64,000 nucleotides of DNA from NCBI GenBank assembly GCA_958295665.1, contig OY282558.1:31889045-31953044 (forward strand), written 5' to 3'. A program made the translations under genes and the position numbers. The stretch comes from Tipula vernalis. Its lineage: Eukaryota > Arthropoda > Insecta > Diptera > Tipulidae. Positions 1 to 13,400 of the stretch are shown piece after piece (the stretch's first letter is position 1; each line of letters starts with the position of its first letter). The notes under the pieces were generated by a model. The model ran no database searches and had not been told where the DNA came from. It saw only the letters and a list, made by a program, of their open reading frames with translations.

Positions 1-1340
1 CAGGTTGGAGGATATGACAGGGAGTAGATTCTGATTTTTCGTTTTGCACAAAATTATTTTCAAATTAATTCTTACTCACACGTATTTTATTTAAACAACA
101 TACACAACAAAAGTCATCGCAATTAAAACCAATGACAATTTTTGTGACATTTAGAAAAAGTCACTTGACCAGAATTGATTTTTACTAATCACAGTTATAT
201 CGTCATTAAATAGCATTTAAAATGTTAGTACAAAATTGCAAAAAAAAAATGTCATTAGTCATTTGATCAGAATCTATCACATACTCGAGCATACCACCAC
301 TATAAGTGTCAATAAAACTTTAATACGATGTATATGTCAATGTTCAGAAATAGTTTTCATTATATTTATGTATATGGTGAATAACACCAAAAAATATTGA
401 GCTGTCAAATCATCAACTTACACATCCTGTTACAAATCTAAATATGTGTATAGAAATAATTTCGAATGCCTATATGAGCATGCCCTTGCATGCACATTGG
501 CTTGCTTGAACAATATATCGCATGTTAGATTTTGCGATGAATAATTTATTCCCTGGCCTTAGTTATAATGTTGAATCTCTGGTAAGACCTGCGGCAACTC
601 TTCTACTGATTTCATTATTTAATATCCCGGTTTAATATTTTTATGCAAATAAAACTGTGATAACTGGTACTTCCAACAGTACTAAGTTACTCAGAAGTAA
701 AATTCCAAACAAGAGACATGGGAAAAGAACCAAATCTGTAATTTTATTTAATTCATGCTCGAAGCTGTCACAATTTTTAGATTTTTTTTTTTAAGATAAG
801 CAGTTAATCTGATAGCTTATGGACCGGGCGCTGTGGTGTAATAAAATCTAACGAAGAAAGAAGAATTATGAAATCTCAAAATCAACATTTCAGTCTAATC
901 CAGAATATCGAAATTAAAAAAATTCATCCTGTATCCTTTAAGAATAGACAAATGCGGTGATGTACACGCTTGAATTTTGTTTTATTAGTCAGGTTCAAGG
1001 TAAACAAACATGTTAGGAAAAAAATCAGTGACTTTCAGACTCTTATTTGTACATTAAAGCTAAATTTGTAATTTCTATGAAAAATATAGTTAAAGCTACT
1101 AATTTGTTGAAAACAGTAAAGTAAAATAAAAGATGTTTTTTGGACGGAAATCTAATATTACCATGTTGAGGCGGTAGTCGACCAGATGTTTCACTAAAAT
1201 TGTCACTAAAATTTCTTCGCATCAAATGATATGCTTATGTATATCTCCTTTATTGTCTTGGAGATTGGGGCATAAAGCAGGAATTCAGAGTACAAATTCA
1301 ATTTTGTTTACAATAACCTAGTGTAAAATGGAATTGACTT
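1..1340. other. AT-rich non-coding sequence
   Basis: No open frame here has recognisable protein similarity. The sequence is AT-rich with scattered homopolymers. It lies upstream of the recognised uif exons and could be intergenic or intronic to an unseen 5' part of that gene. Confidence 0.5.
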
Positions 1341-1344
1341 CTTT

Positions 1345-1640
1345 AACTTTGTTAGATTTTTCTAGGGCCTGTGATTCCATTAATCACAGAATTCTTTATT
1401 AAAACTATTATCTCAGTTTCTTTCGATAATTCTTTGTCCGGTTTCATTCCTGTAATTTCCAGCGTTCCGCAGGATTCAGTAAAGAATCCTCTATTATTTT
1501 ATATGTATATTAATGACATAAAATCCTCTATTCCCTAGTTTCAAATTTTCACTGATGACGTCTAAATTTATAGAAATAATTATTTAGATCGGTTTCTAAT
1601 GGGCTCGTTTTAAATGCAAGTAAATCTTAGTAAATCTTCA
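1345..1640 (+). pseudogene. LINE reverse-transcriptase fragment (+ strand)
   Basis: Translation on the + strand gives three ordered, degenerate reverse-transcriptase blocks in shifting frames. The first is LDFSRACDSINHRIL at about 1352, matching the D-F-S-K-A-F-D block. The second is SSVPQDSVKNPLLFYMYIND at about 1458-1520, matching G-V-P-Q-G-S-x-L-G-P-L-L-F. The third is a block around 1547-1575 reading F-T-D-D-V in place of Y/F-A-D-D. This order is that of jockey/CR1-type LINE polymerases. Stops and shifts separate the blocks, so it is a dead fragment. It differs in sequence from the minus-strand LINE at 2270-4175, so it is probably another family. Confidence 0.7.
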
Positions 1641-2269
1641 AAAATAAGCAGCCTTTTTATCTTTATAGGAAGTTGCTGTTTAGTAGGGGTCATTTCTATA
1701 ACTTCCTCTAATTCCTGTTAAATGCTGTTGTAGGTCATTAAAAAAAACCTTCTTTGCTGGGGGCAGTTTCACTCAGTTTCTAATTCCTTTGCAAATTAAG
1801 AGATTAGGATCGACAAAATTATTTAAAGCAAACGTTTTGGAATGGCGGGACTGATAGGCAATACATAAGCAATTTTCTTATTTTTTTTTTTGTTTCGATG
1901 ACTTTGCTTCCTTTTCTGCTTCTTCTTGTATTACTAAATTATAACATAATTTAAATAATTAATATAAACATTATATGTATGAAAAGGTTGAAATGGGCGA
2001 GGTAAGCGACCTATATCGCAACAGTAATTCTTACGATATACTCAACTGTCCTGACTCAACTATCCTTTGTCGTCTACATGAAATGCTTCTTGTATTTTTT
2101 CTATATTTTAATACAAAAGTTGGACAATTAAAAAAGTTTTATGGTGTTATACAAAGGCATAACGCATACAGCCTCGCAATTTTCTCCAAATCTCGCCCAT
2201 GGTCTTTTGTTACCTTTTTCAGAATTTACACACAAGCATGAAAATATAAGTCAACAGCCGCCACTGATC

Positions 2270-4350
2270 TTATTTCTTTTCTATTGTGGGCTTTATTTCA
2301 TATATTTCATTCATAAATGAAGGCCTAACAGAAGCAGTATATAATGTCTTGAGAGTATATGGGTCAGCAAATTTACGAGCACGTCTCTTTATGAAACCAA
2401 GCATCGAGCCGGCTCTAGCTACAATCATTTCGATATGTTTAGCAAAACTTAGGTTACCTGTAAACAAAACACCTAAATCAATAAACTGAGCAACTCTATC
2501 TATTTCCATGTTTTGTAAACTGTACGGAGCTACAATTAATATCTTAATTCGTGCAAATGACATAGATTTACATTTGGAGATATTAAGAGCTAAACGATTT
2601 TCGGTATTCCAATCACTAAATCGATTAAGGTTCTGTTGTACCAATAAAACGTCTGCGCCATTTCGGATAGTAGCGTAAATTTTAAGGTCATCTGCATATA
2701 ACAGGCATTTAAAAAACTTAAAACATGTAACAATACCATTATCAAATATAATAAATAATAATGGACCTAAATAACTGCCCTGAGGAACACCAGATGAGAC
2801 TGTAAACTTCTCAGAATAATTTTGACCAATACGTACTAGTTGAGACCTTTGCGACAAATAAGATGATAATCATTTTATAGCAATAAAATTACAATTCACT
2901 TTAATCAATTTATCAATTAATAATTTGTGATTAATTTTGTCAAAGGCCTTACTGAAATCTGTATAGATAGTGTCAACTTGGGCACCTTTTTCTAAACAGC
3001 ATATCGCATCATTAACAAATACCGCAAGATTGGTTGTCGTTGATCTAACAAAAAAAACCGTGCTGTTGGGGAACAATTAAGTTTTTAATATTAAGATAAA
3101 TACAATCCTTTACCAGTTTTTCAAAAAGTTTAGGGATAACAGATAATATAGCTATTCCTCTATAATTCTCAACTGAATTTTTAAGTCCCGATTTAAATAC
3201 TGGAATTACATACGAGGGTTTCCAGCACCGGGGAAAAATACCTTGCCTAAGGCTGTAATTAAATAAATGTGCTAAATGGCCACTTAAGGCTTCGGCGCAA
3301 TTATTTAAGAGTAGTGAGGGAATACCATCAGGGCCCATAGACATTTTACTATTAATTCCAACTAAATCCATTTTAATTTGTTCCCCCGTAAAAGAAGAAA
3401 TATACTGAATATGATTATTGACCAAGACTTGATCACTGGGAGATGTTAAAACATTTTCGACTGAATAAACGGATTTGGAAAACGTTGCAAATAATTCACA
3501 AACAGCATTTAGATCATGAGCTTGCCTATCATTATAACTCAAGGGTAAAGGATAACCAACAGATTTTCTTTTAGAGTTAATATAATGCCAGAAACACGAT
3601 GGATTGGACTTGGAAATGGAATTCAAAACCTTAAACTCATACCGAAGGTGAGAATACAATGCATAATCAGCTGATGTGTTCGTCTTTTTATACAGTTTGT
3701 GTGCCTTGGTTTTACGGTTATATAAATTAACAAGTTTTTTGTTAAACCACTTTTCAAGATATGAATTATGTTTGTTGACAATTTTTGGAGTGAATAGATC
3801 CACATACAAAATTTCGTAAAACCGGCTAGTCATAATTTCAATATTCTTTTCATTACAAAGGAAATCCCAGGAAATACTTTCAAGAAATCCATTTAGAGAG
3901 TCATAAGCACCATTTCTAAAATAAAAGATTAAAATATTATCATTTGGAACATAATCGTCGAAACATTGAAAACTTAACTTAATTAACAACGATGTATGAT
4001 GAATACTTGATGAGCGAGCCAGGTTTTCAAAAGATTGCACTGATGGATGTAAATTATCGTCAGTGAAAACAAGATCAAAAAGTGAGCCATTCTGATTGTG
4101 TACTTCGTTATGTTGCCTTAGACCCATTTCAAAAAACTTTCCAGTGTTTTCCAAGTTTCCCGCACAAGTACACATAAAATCATTGGAAATTTAAAGTATC
4201 GTCCATAAAATATCCAAAAAGTTCAAGAGCTTACAGAAATAACTAAAGTGGATCGTCTTGACTGAGCAAAACTGATGAATTGGAAAACGCGATTGGAACG
4301 AACCTAAGTGAAATTACAACTGATTTTCTCCTCCGAGATATTAACTCCAT
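2270..4350 (-). mobile_element. jockey-like LINE, ORF2 remnant (endonuclease end plus reverse transcriptase)
   Basis: The minus-strand frame running from about 4175 to 2270 encodes the end of an AP-like endonuclease (GSLFDLVFTDD) and a linker. These are followed by a nearly complete reverse transcriptase: GPDGIPSLLL near 3340, an ENYRGI block, QQHGFF, TDFSKAFDKINHKLL, SGVPQGSYLGPLLF and an intact YADD catalytic motif near 2695. Two lesions break the polymerase. One is a frameshift in a T-rich run near 3050. The other is an in-frame stop near 2870, where the family has Trp (TGG to TGA). Sequence from 4176 to about 4350 may hold more decayed endonuclease. No ORF1 or poly(A) tail was identified. 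The catalytic residues survive, so the copy is probably young but dead. Confidence 0.8.
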
Positions 4351-4857
4351 ACCTAAAAGGCCAGAAAAAGTAATTAGTGAAAATGGTGGACATGTCGTAT
4401 CGTGACATCCGTATACCACTTAGTAAATGGTTGCTTTATTGTTTTTAAAAGAAACGTAGAGTAGAGTTTTGAATAGGACACTCTGTATTTGTATACATTT
4501 TGAAATAAATTAAAAATAATTTATGTTTTGACTTGCTCTGTTGTTCTGTTTCTTTTGCCCTGTAGATGTTTACAAATTACGCCATAAAATGTTGATTTAC
4601 GTCAGCATATTCTGCTGTAAGTCTCATTAATTTTCTGATATTTTTCCAAGCTATTCTGGCTTAAATTCCTAAATACACCCGTTAATATTTCTGACGTAAA
4701 TTCCACAAAAAAAAAAAATTCTGACATACGAGTGATCTCACCGACACTATTTATAGTGCATAAAACTTTTTGTGATTCATTTTTACCATTATGTAATTGC
4801 GTTTCAGATGGGGTTTGTGAATGTAAAAATTCTGATGAATAATTCGTTTCCTTTTAC
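4351..4857. other. non-coding spacer
   Basis: This spacer lies between the LINE remnant and the tandem-repeat composite. I see no coding potential and no terminal repeats in it. Confidence 0.4.
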
Positions 4858-5407
4858 TTTCTTTTACTCTAGTAAAATAAAGTATAGTATTCATGAAAAT
4901 TTTGGACCTTGAGATTTTTAGAGATTTATTTGTTTTGAGGTCCCCTGAGTCCGAAAAAGTGGGTTTCGAAATGGTGTCAGTCTGTCAGTCTGTCAGTCTG
5001 TCAGTCTGTCAGTCTGTCAGTCTGTCAGTCTGTCAGTCTGTCAGTCTGTCTGTGTCCTCTCTACAGCCCATATGGTTTAATCAATCGAACTGAAACTTCC
5101 AATTTAAGCTTTTTTGATAAATTGGGAGGTCCCAGTGAATTTTACTCCAAATCGGCTAACCGGAAGTGGCCACACCCTTGGTCCAGAAAATTTGTTTTGC
5201 AAATATCTTAAAAAGTATAAGGTTTACAAAAAACAACTAATTACAAAATGTTTCCAAAAATTAAAAACAAATAAAAATAAAAAATAAAAAATTAAAAAAA
5301 AAAATTTTAAAATTTAAAAATTAAAAAAAAAAATTAAGAAAAAAATAAAATTTCTCAAAATTCTCTGTTCGTAAAAGAAAGTCGTGTGTTGGCCACACCT
5401 CAATTTT
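4858..5407. repeat. microsatellite-bearing module, copy A
   Basis: This module is also present as copy B at 6781-7463. It begins with TTTCTTTTACTCT and continues through a ~110-bp conserved block (ending near GTGGGTTTCG). An 8-bp microsatellite of unit GTCAGTCT follows at 4976-5052, about nine copies. The rest is a conserved ~240-bp block with an A-rich tract and the end GTTGGCCACACCTCAATTTT. Conserved blocks around a GTCN-type microsatellite next to a tandem array are known from Helentron-derived non-autonomous elements (DINE-1/mini-me group). Assignment to that group is inference. Confidence 0.75.
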
Positions 5408-6778
5408 AACTAGGTAATTAAGGGACCTATTATTCCATGTGCTAGCGATATCTTTATCATCATTGTTGAGTGCGATTTCCAAAAAAATAATTTCGTAGAA
5501 CTTTTATTAAACGAACGATCCGTATGGATTAGGGTTTTCTAACTAGGTAATTGAGTTAACTATTCTATGTGCTAGCCAAACCTTTGTCATCATTGTTGGC
5601 AATGGCCGATATTGGCCCTTGGGGGTTGAGTGCGATTTCCAAAAAATAATTTTGCAGAACTTTACTAAACGAACGATCCGTATGGATTAGGGTTTTTTAA
5701 GAGGGATGAGGGACCTATTCAATGTACTAGCCAAACCTTTGTCATTATTTTTGGCAATGGCCGATATTAGCCCTTGGGGGTCGAGTGCGATTTCAAAAAA
5801 ATAATTTTGCAGAACTTTTACTAAACGAACGATTCGTATGGATTAGGGTTTTCTAACTAGGTAATTAAGGGACCTATTCCATGTGCTAGCGAAACCTTTG
5901 TCATCATTGTTGAGTGCGATTTCCAAAAAATAATTTTGCAGAACTTTTACTAGACGAACGATTCGCATGGATTAGGGTTTTCTAACTAGGTAATTAAGGA
6001 ACCTATTCCATGTGCAAGCGAAACCTTTGTCATCATTGTTGGCAACGGCCGATATTGGCCCTTAGGGTTTGTGTGCGATTTCCAAAAAATAATTTCGTAG
6101 AACTTTTATTAAACGAAGGATCCGTATGGATTAGGGTTTTCTAACTAGGTAATTAAGAAACCTATACCATGTGCTAGCGAAACCTTTCTCATCATTGTAG
6201 GCAATGGCCGTTATTGGCCCTTGGGATTTGAGTGCGATTTCCAAAAAATAATTTTGCAGAATTTTTACTAAACGAAGGATCCGTATGGATTAGGGTTTTC
6301 TAACTAGGTAATTAAGGAACCTATACCATGTGCTAGCGAAACCTTTGTCATCATTGTTGGCAATGGCCGATATTGGCCCTTGGGATTTGAGTGCGATTTC
6401 CAAAAAATAATTTTGCAGAACTTTTACTAAACGAACGATTCGTATGGATTAGGGTTTTCTAACTAGGTAATTGAGCAACCAGTTCTATGTGCTAGCGAAA
6501 CCTTTGTCATCATTGTTGGCAATGGCCGATATTGGCCCTTGGGGTTTGTGTGCGAATTCCAAAAAATAATTTTGCAGAACTTTTACTAAACGTACGATCC
6601 GTATGGATTAGGGTTTTCTAACTAGGTAATTGAGCAACCTGTTCTATGTGCTAGCCAAACCTTTGTCATCATTGTTGGCAATGGCCGATATTGGCCCTTG
6701 GGATTTGTGTGCGATTTCCAAAAAATAATTTTGCAGAACTTTTACTAAACGAACGATTCGTATGGATTAGGGTTTTTT
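5408..6778. repeat. tandem array, nine units of ~159 bp
   Basis: Units start at 5408, 5541, 5699, 5855, 5984, 6143, 6302, 6461 and 6620, most with AACTAGGTAATT. Spacings are 133, 158, 156, 129, 159, 159, 159, 159 and 159. Each full unit contains CTTTGTCATCATTGTTGGC, a short GGCCGATATTGGCC palindrome and GTATGGATTAGGGTTTTCT at its end. Units 1 and 4 lack the same ~30-bp block. The last four units have identical spacing, which suggests recent expansion. No open frame crosses the array. Confidence 0.92.
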
Positions 6779-6780
6779 AT

Positions 6781-7463
6781 TTTCTTTTACTCTCGTTAAA
6801 TAAAGTATAGTAATCCTGAAAATTTTGGACCTTGAGATTTCTAGAGATTTATTTGTTTTGAGGTCCCCTGAGTCCGAAAAAGTGGGTTTCGGAATGGTGT
6901 CTGTCTGTCAGTCTGTCAGTCTGTCAGTCTGTCAGTCTGTCAGTCTGTCAGTCTGTCAGTCTGTCAGTCTGTCAGTCTGTCAGTCTGTCAGTCTGTCAGT
7001 CTGTCAGTCTGTCAGTCTGTCTGTCAGTCTGTTAGTCTGTCAGTCTGTCAGTCTGTCAGTCTGTCAGTCTGTCAGTCTGTCAGTCTGTCAGTCTGTCAGT
7101 CTGTCAGTCTGTCAGTCTGTCAGTCTGTCAGTCTGTCAGTCTGTTAGTCTGTCAGTCTGTCTGTGTCCTCTCTACAGCCCATATGGTTTAATTAATCGAA
7201 CTGAAACTTCCAATTTAAGCTTTTTTGATAAATTGGGAGGTCCCAGTGAATTTTACTCCAAATCGGCTAACCGGAAGTGGCCACTCCCTTGGTCCAGAAA
7301 ATTTGTTTTGCAAATATCTTAAAAAGTATAAGGTTTACAAAATACTAATTAATACAAAATGTTTCCAAAAATTAAAAACAAATAAAAATAAAAAATTTAA
7401 AAAAAAATTTCTCAAAATTCTCTGTTCGTAAAACAAAGTCGTGTGTTGGCCACACCTCAATTT
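6781..7463. repeat. microsatellite-bearing module, copy B
   Basis: This is a near-identical second copy of the 4858-5407 module, in the same orientation and directly abutting the tandem array. Its GTCAGTCT microsatellite runs from about 6897 to 7164, roughly 33 copies. It is interrupted by one CTGTCTGTCAG junction near 7016-7022 and two GTTAGTCT variants near 7030 and 7142. The A-rich tract after it is shorter than in copy A. Open frames through the repeat are eight-residue periodic peptides and are not genes. Confidence 0.75.
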
Positions 7464-10400
7464 TTGTTATAGTCATCCGATCTACAAATAAAACTGCATA
7501 CAATAAATGTTCGTTGAATCTGGTAAATCCGGAATATACTGTGCCAGTTCTCAGGTAAATGAAAGTTTGTAAATTATTGCCAGAGTGAACTGGAGTTCAA
7601 ATACGTTTCAATTAATTCTGTTCTACTTCCGCGTAAAACAACTAGTAATTTCACGCAGTAACACATCAGTGTAATCTTTAAATGGTATTGAAAATAAATT
7701 ACCGAGTAAAGGAGACGGACATTTGTACAATCTATTATTCAATTTATTACTTATCTTATTTTATCAAAATGAATTAGAGGTTTAGAAGCTCAGGAACTCT
7801 GGTAAAGGTTATAGTCATAAAGGAAACATACGACAAGCGTTTTGTTTGCACTATAGGCTCTGGAAGTCACAAACTATTATTTAATTATATATTACATCAA
7901 TTTCACGTTAAATTTTGAACACTAAACATAAAGATTATAAAAGGAAAAGGAGAAAGATTAATTAACTTAATCATAACTCAATCAACGGGTAAACGACAAA
8001 CCCAAAGCAAAGAAATGTTCATTTGTTTCATTTAAAATATTTACAAGACAATAATAATAATTGTTGCATGTACATATTTACAATAATGGCAAGGCGTGTA
8101 CGCGACTCTAATAGAGAACATAACTGTACATAATATTTTCTCGCGCGAATTTCGTGATACAAGATTTGCATAATAAAATCACAACTATACAGTATTGAAA
8201 TATAGTCAATCCGTAATTGTTGAAGAATTTCTATATATCAATTCGTTTATCTCTAAGCCTGGAATGTATTACAACTTATGTAGTTATGAATATTATTAAG
8301 AAACGCTTTAACCAGTTGAACTGGTTTTTACGCATATGTTGGCGATTTACATAGTTATCTCAAATCTTGGTCAATGCAGGATGTTCTGTAATTATATAAA
8401 CGGTTTATATAGGGAAATGTGTGTACATAACAGAGTAACGTAAAAGGAAAACTAATTCCTTGGAGCACATTTGTATATCACACATGAGTACAACCTTCTA
8501 ACTATACCACAACTGAATTCATTATTGAGAATGTTAATTTGAATTCTAGTATATTATGTTAAACGGTTAAGTTGAGTGGTTTGTCCTTGGCTGTATAGAA
8601 GTAAATAAATAATGATTGGTATTTTATTATTTTATAAAAGTCGCTTTCAATTATATGTAACAATAGAATTTTAATATTTTGCTCGCCTCTTATTTTAAAA
8701 GCGACTTCACCCTTTAATTTTCTTAAAGATCTTACACTCAATTTTACCATTATGTATATTAACGAAGTGGTGGTGTGCGTGTTGCGATATAAAATTATTG
8801 GTTTGATATTAGACAAGGCCAACTTGGTAAACATTCCATTTTTAATGATTAGTTGATATACACGACTAAGGTAAAACTGTATCGCGGTAGTCTGATTGTT
8901 ATAAATAGAGTGTTAAAAGCGTGTAATTCAATTAAAAAATTTAAAAAATTAAAGTCTTTCGTAAGCGACGAACCTGATTGAGCAAAATTTGGAATATTCA
9001 CATATTGTGTGTATGTCATCGAACTTCAGACAATAACAGATTTTCTTTTCTTATTTAATTTATCAATAATCCATAAAATGCATAATAAACAAAGATAAAA
9101 AACTTTCATCGGTGCAAAGAAAATAGAAAATAAAATTCCAATGAATAAATGACGCGCAATGATCGAATGGTGTTGTTTGTATGCGTGTATTGTATTTATT
9201 AATCTCAGATAATTGGATCAATAGGTGGGAGAAACATATTTTTAAATTTGTATAATATAAAACACAAGAAATTCAGGTCAAATATTTATTAATTTAAATA
9301 TTCAAAGAAATTAATGAAAATAACGCGCGCCACTAGACTTGCACATAAGTTCTATGAACTGTGCTGTGAGTAACATGAATTTAATAGAAATTACCTAATT
9401 AAGAACTCTGTAATATTGAAAGGAAAACAAGTGTGTTCCATACGCTTTATATACGGTGTAACAAGTTTCTTCATTCCATCATATTTCCGGATACATTATA
9501 AAACCAGGAACCTGTATAGAGAAATTATATATGAGCAACCATCCATTTATAGTAATTTGAAGTTTTCTATAGTGATAAGATTTTTAAATTGAAAGAAAAT
9601 TCACAATAAAAATAAAAAGTGTTATACATCGTTTAAAATTTCACGTGGTTTATCAGTTCCAGTATCATATTGTTTTCAGATTTTTATCGATATTTTATAA
9701 CTGTTAAACACGAAATTTTAGTTTTCAAACCACTAATTAATAGTTCACTTGTACACACATAAGAAACCAAACAACTGCTTTTGATTTTTATTATTCAAGA
9801 ATTTTTTATTTTTGTTTTTAACATTTAGAATACAATGCCATATATACGCGTAAGAATGTTCTATTATAAATTCAAATCATGTGGTCTCAAGTCAATAACA
9901 GTAAAATTATAAAGTTATTTGATGTATATGTAATTGAGTTTACGAATTATTCTATTGCTAAAAAAATCCACCTTCTCATAACCACATTAATATTTCAAGG
10001 TATCATAATTTCTTAATGTATTTTACCGTTACATATGTATAAGAATAAGTAAATAATGAATTTGTATAAACACGTAGAAAATATATTATAATCTTTTGTA
10101 TCTATGGTAGGTGTGAAACATTTTTGGAAGTGGACTACATAGTAAAGTTGAGGTTGGGTAATATTGTTATTATTATAACTGATCTAGGCCGCTTTTTTAA
10201 TTATAACGCAAAAATGTATGTGAAGTTAGTCTTTTAAAGTTGTTTGGAATATGTAGGAAGTATATGTAGTATAATTTTGCAACAAACCAACGTCATCCGC
10301 AAAACCACTTGTTACATTACGAATAATTGCATCCTATATTTAATAAATTTTTCAACCATATTCTGACTTTTGTTGCAGTTGCAGTTTTTACAATAGTGAC

Positions 10401-13400
10401 AACAGTAATTTCAAATCACTACTCACTTGAAGTTAATAGTGACTTGAACTCAGCTTTGTGTATTACATTATCACATTGCAATGTCGTAAAATAATAATAC
10501 CACTTTTTGACATAAAATTACGAAAACAGAAATGCTACAAATCGTTTTTCTATATTACACTATGAATCATTTTAAAGTTATCAAAGAATGGAAAAAGCGA
10601 GTCTTATTGTTGAGCCGTAATATTTTCGGCAATTATAATTATAGATTTACAGAGAAAATACTTAAAAAAACGAATCTGGGTGAAACTATGGGTTTCAAGA
10701 AGAGATTATAAAGAGGTATCCAACCCATATTGAAAATTATTCAAATTATTTGCCGCATATTAATCAATATAATTTCGTTGCTCTTGGACTCCGAAATTAT
10801 GATTTTGATCCATTTCTACGACATAGAAATGTAATAATGTAATACAGGCCATAGTAGTAACTGACTAAGGTTTTGTAGTATTTGTAGGAAAGAATACGAG
10901 TACGGAATTGTTGTGTTATTGTGTGAATTGGTCGCTATAATAGAGGGCAGATGATACTCAGTAAGGCCGAATTTTTGATATAGTACGGGAAAGCAGTGAT
11001 TGATTGTTCTATAAGTTATTTTGAACTGCTTTGAACAGTTCATTCCATATAGTTTCTTAAGGCCTAAAATATCGGGCACAATAACGAATGGAAATCAAGA
11101 AACGTTCTAAAGGAAGTATTTCACGGGAAATATATTAAAGAACCGACGCCTCAAACACAGAGTAACGGCAACGGTGGCTAAGTCTAAAAAAAACATCAAA
11201 ATAAACTAAAAGGAGAGTTGCGACAAATTTTAGGTTTCAATAATAACAGTCGTATCTTTTGGGTATTTACTTGTAAGGTTGAGTAAACCTCAGATGGCCA
11301 GGGAAAATCTGACTTTCTCGCCTCAAAGTGAACAACCGATTCTTGCTTGATACCACGTGTCATCCCACTTGCTAGCTCGTCATATTAAATTCAGGCCTAT
11401 AGAATATTGCTAAATTTCTTGCTTAGATAACAAATTAGGAAGAAAGACAGACAGAGAGACCCAACCGCTAGTGTCTCAAAGTTCTCTTCTAAGTATTAGA
11501 GATGATAATCAATTCCCATTTGATGAAATATTCGAGGGAGAACTCCCTAATTTTTGAACGAATTTGCCGAATGTCGAAAGACCGATCTTTACTTATTGGT
11601 AAATTCGAAGAATTTAGAATTGCTGGGGCTAACGATTTCGATAACACTCGCGAACATATAGGAGGTCGCTTCGCTCCCTGCCGCTTAGCCCTCCGATGGA
11701 CTATAAATCTCTATGGGGATAGGAGTTCGATTCAGCCAACATATTGGGAATATAGGAGACGGATAAAAAATAGCTAAACGTTTAAATTCTTAAATTTTTA
11801 AAACTCAAATAATTTTACAAACTTCCATTAACTTGATTAATTTTTACTTGACCAAAATCTATTGAAGTAATTCATCATGTCTAGCTTCGTAATACAATTC
11901 AGGATTATCGAATTTTAAATTTTTTTAAATTTGAGTTTTGGTACAAATTTAAGATTTTATAAAAGCTCTGTTATTCGTCGAAATTATTCTATTAAATTGT
12001 ATTCTACTAATTGTGCTTAAAGCTACACTTTTGGTTGTCAATAACAATAAGCTCGAGAGCTAAAATTGGCATAAATTGATTGCTATTTTAAATACTTTCA
12101 AATTTGATTTTAAATTGTAAGTAGGCTCTCAAAGGATATAAATAATAATGTACGGTTTAAGTAGCGCATATCGTACATTGCATATTTTTGAGATGATTAC
12201 GAATATTGAGTAACTGTTTTTTTTTTAATTTTACTTACATATACCTATATTATGTACGATCGATTATTAAAAAACTTGAAGTCATCGAAAAGACAGGTTT
12301 TTTTTCTTTTATATTAAATGGTTGTAAAAACCAAAGTCTGAATACGCAAACCACTTGTTCAAAACGAATACAACACAAATTCCATTCTATTTCATAATAT
12401 TACATGAAATTAAGCCGCGCCGCGCACATACTTACAAATAATTAAGACCAATGATTGATACTTTTTATTTTTGTATATCATGAACAACCTTTCTCTTCAA
12501 CTATTGAACTAAGTATTAAAAACACAAGTACAAAAGCAAATTATTCAGAGACGCCGCGCCATGATTCATTACATCAACCATGAAATATGAAAATAAAATT
12601 AAAATCTCGGTACTTAATTATAAAACATTAATAATAATATTTATTTAAGAATGACACCTTTGTGATGAGCGCACATTAAGATTACGTCATATATTCTTCA
12701 ACAATTGAAGTATAATGAGTCAAACAAATTTAATTAGAAATTGTACTAACTGTATTTTGTTAAATTAAATTATAAAAAAAAAAATATTTTAATCACGTCT
12801 TATCAATAATATTCGCGATGGCGTTTTCTTTTACATTTTATATATAAAAAAAAATGAAATTTTTGTTATGGTTCTAAGGATATCCGGTTAAATTTCCGTT
12901 TAATTATATAACCCTTATTTAGTTAAGCCCTATATTAATTAATATAGGGTAATAGTTACCTTTTGACATGTTTTTATTGGACGAGTAACTCAGATACAAA
13001 AGAAGAGCCATTTTGCTTAAAGACGGAAGTGAAATACTTTTTACGATCTTAGAAATATTTTCTTTTATAATTATTGTATCTCCTTTATTATACACATTCA
13101 ATAATTACCTATTAAAAATTTTCATCTTAATCAGAATGTGCAATTTAATTAAAAGAATTTGTTTTCTTATATTTTCAATGACGCGTGACTGAGTATTTCA
13201 ACTTTCTCTTAATTTAAAATTCTATTAATTGCAATTTAAAAAAAAAAATAAAAATAAATCATTGATTAGATATATAGCGTCTTATTTCTTTAATTTTAAG
13301 GTTTTAAGTAAAATTCCATCACACATCCATTTATTAACATAAAGGGGCATTTAACATTATTTGCATTATAATCTACTCGTACCCTATTGTTTCAATTCAA

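Noticed and set aside
5408..6778. CRISPR-like regular repeats
   Set aside because: Units are contiguous ~159-bp tandem repeats without unique spacers, in a eukaryotic genome.
4893..7322. Open frames of repeating S-V-C-Q-S-V-S-L peptides at 4893-5093 and 6825-7322
   Set aside because: They are translations of the 8-bp GTCAGTCT microsatellite plus flanking repeat DNA. The length reflects repeat number, with no conserved protein context.
11280..11780. GC-richer segment with a 91-codon + frame
   Set aside because: No protein similarity recognised and no terminal repeats. It may be an old repeat, but I cannot support any specific call.
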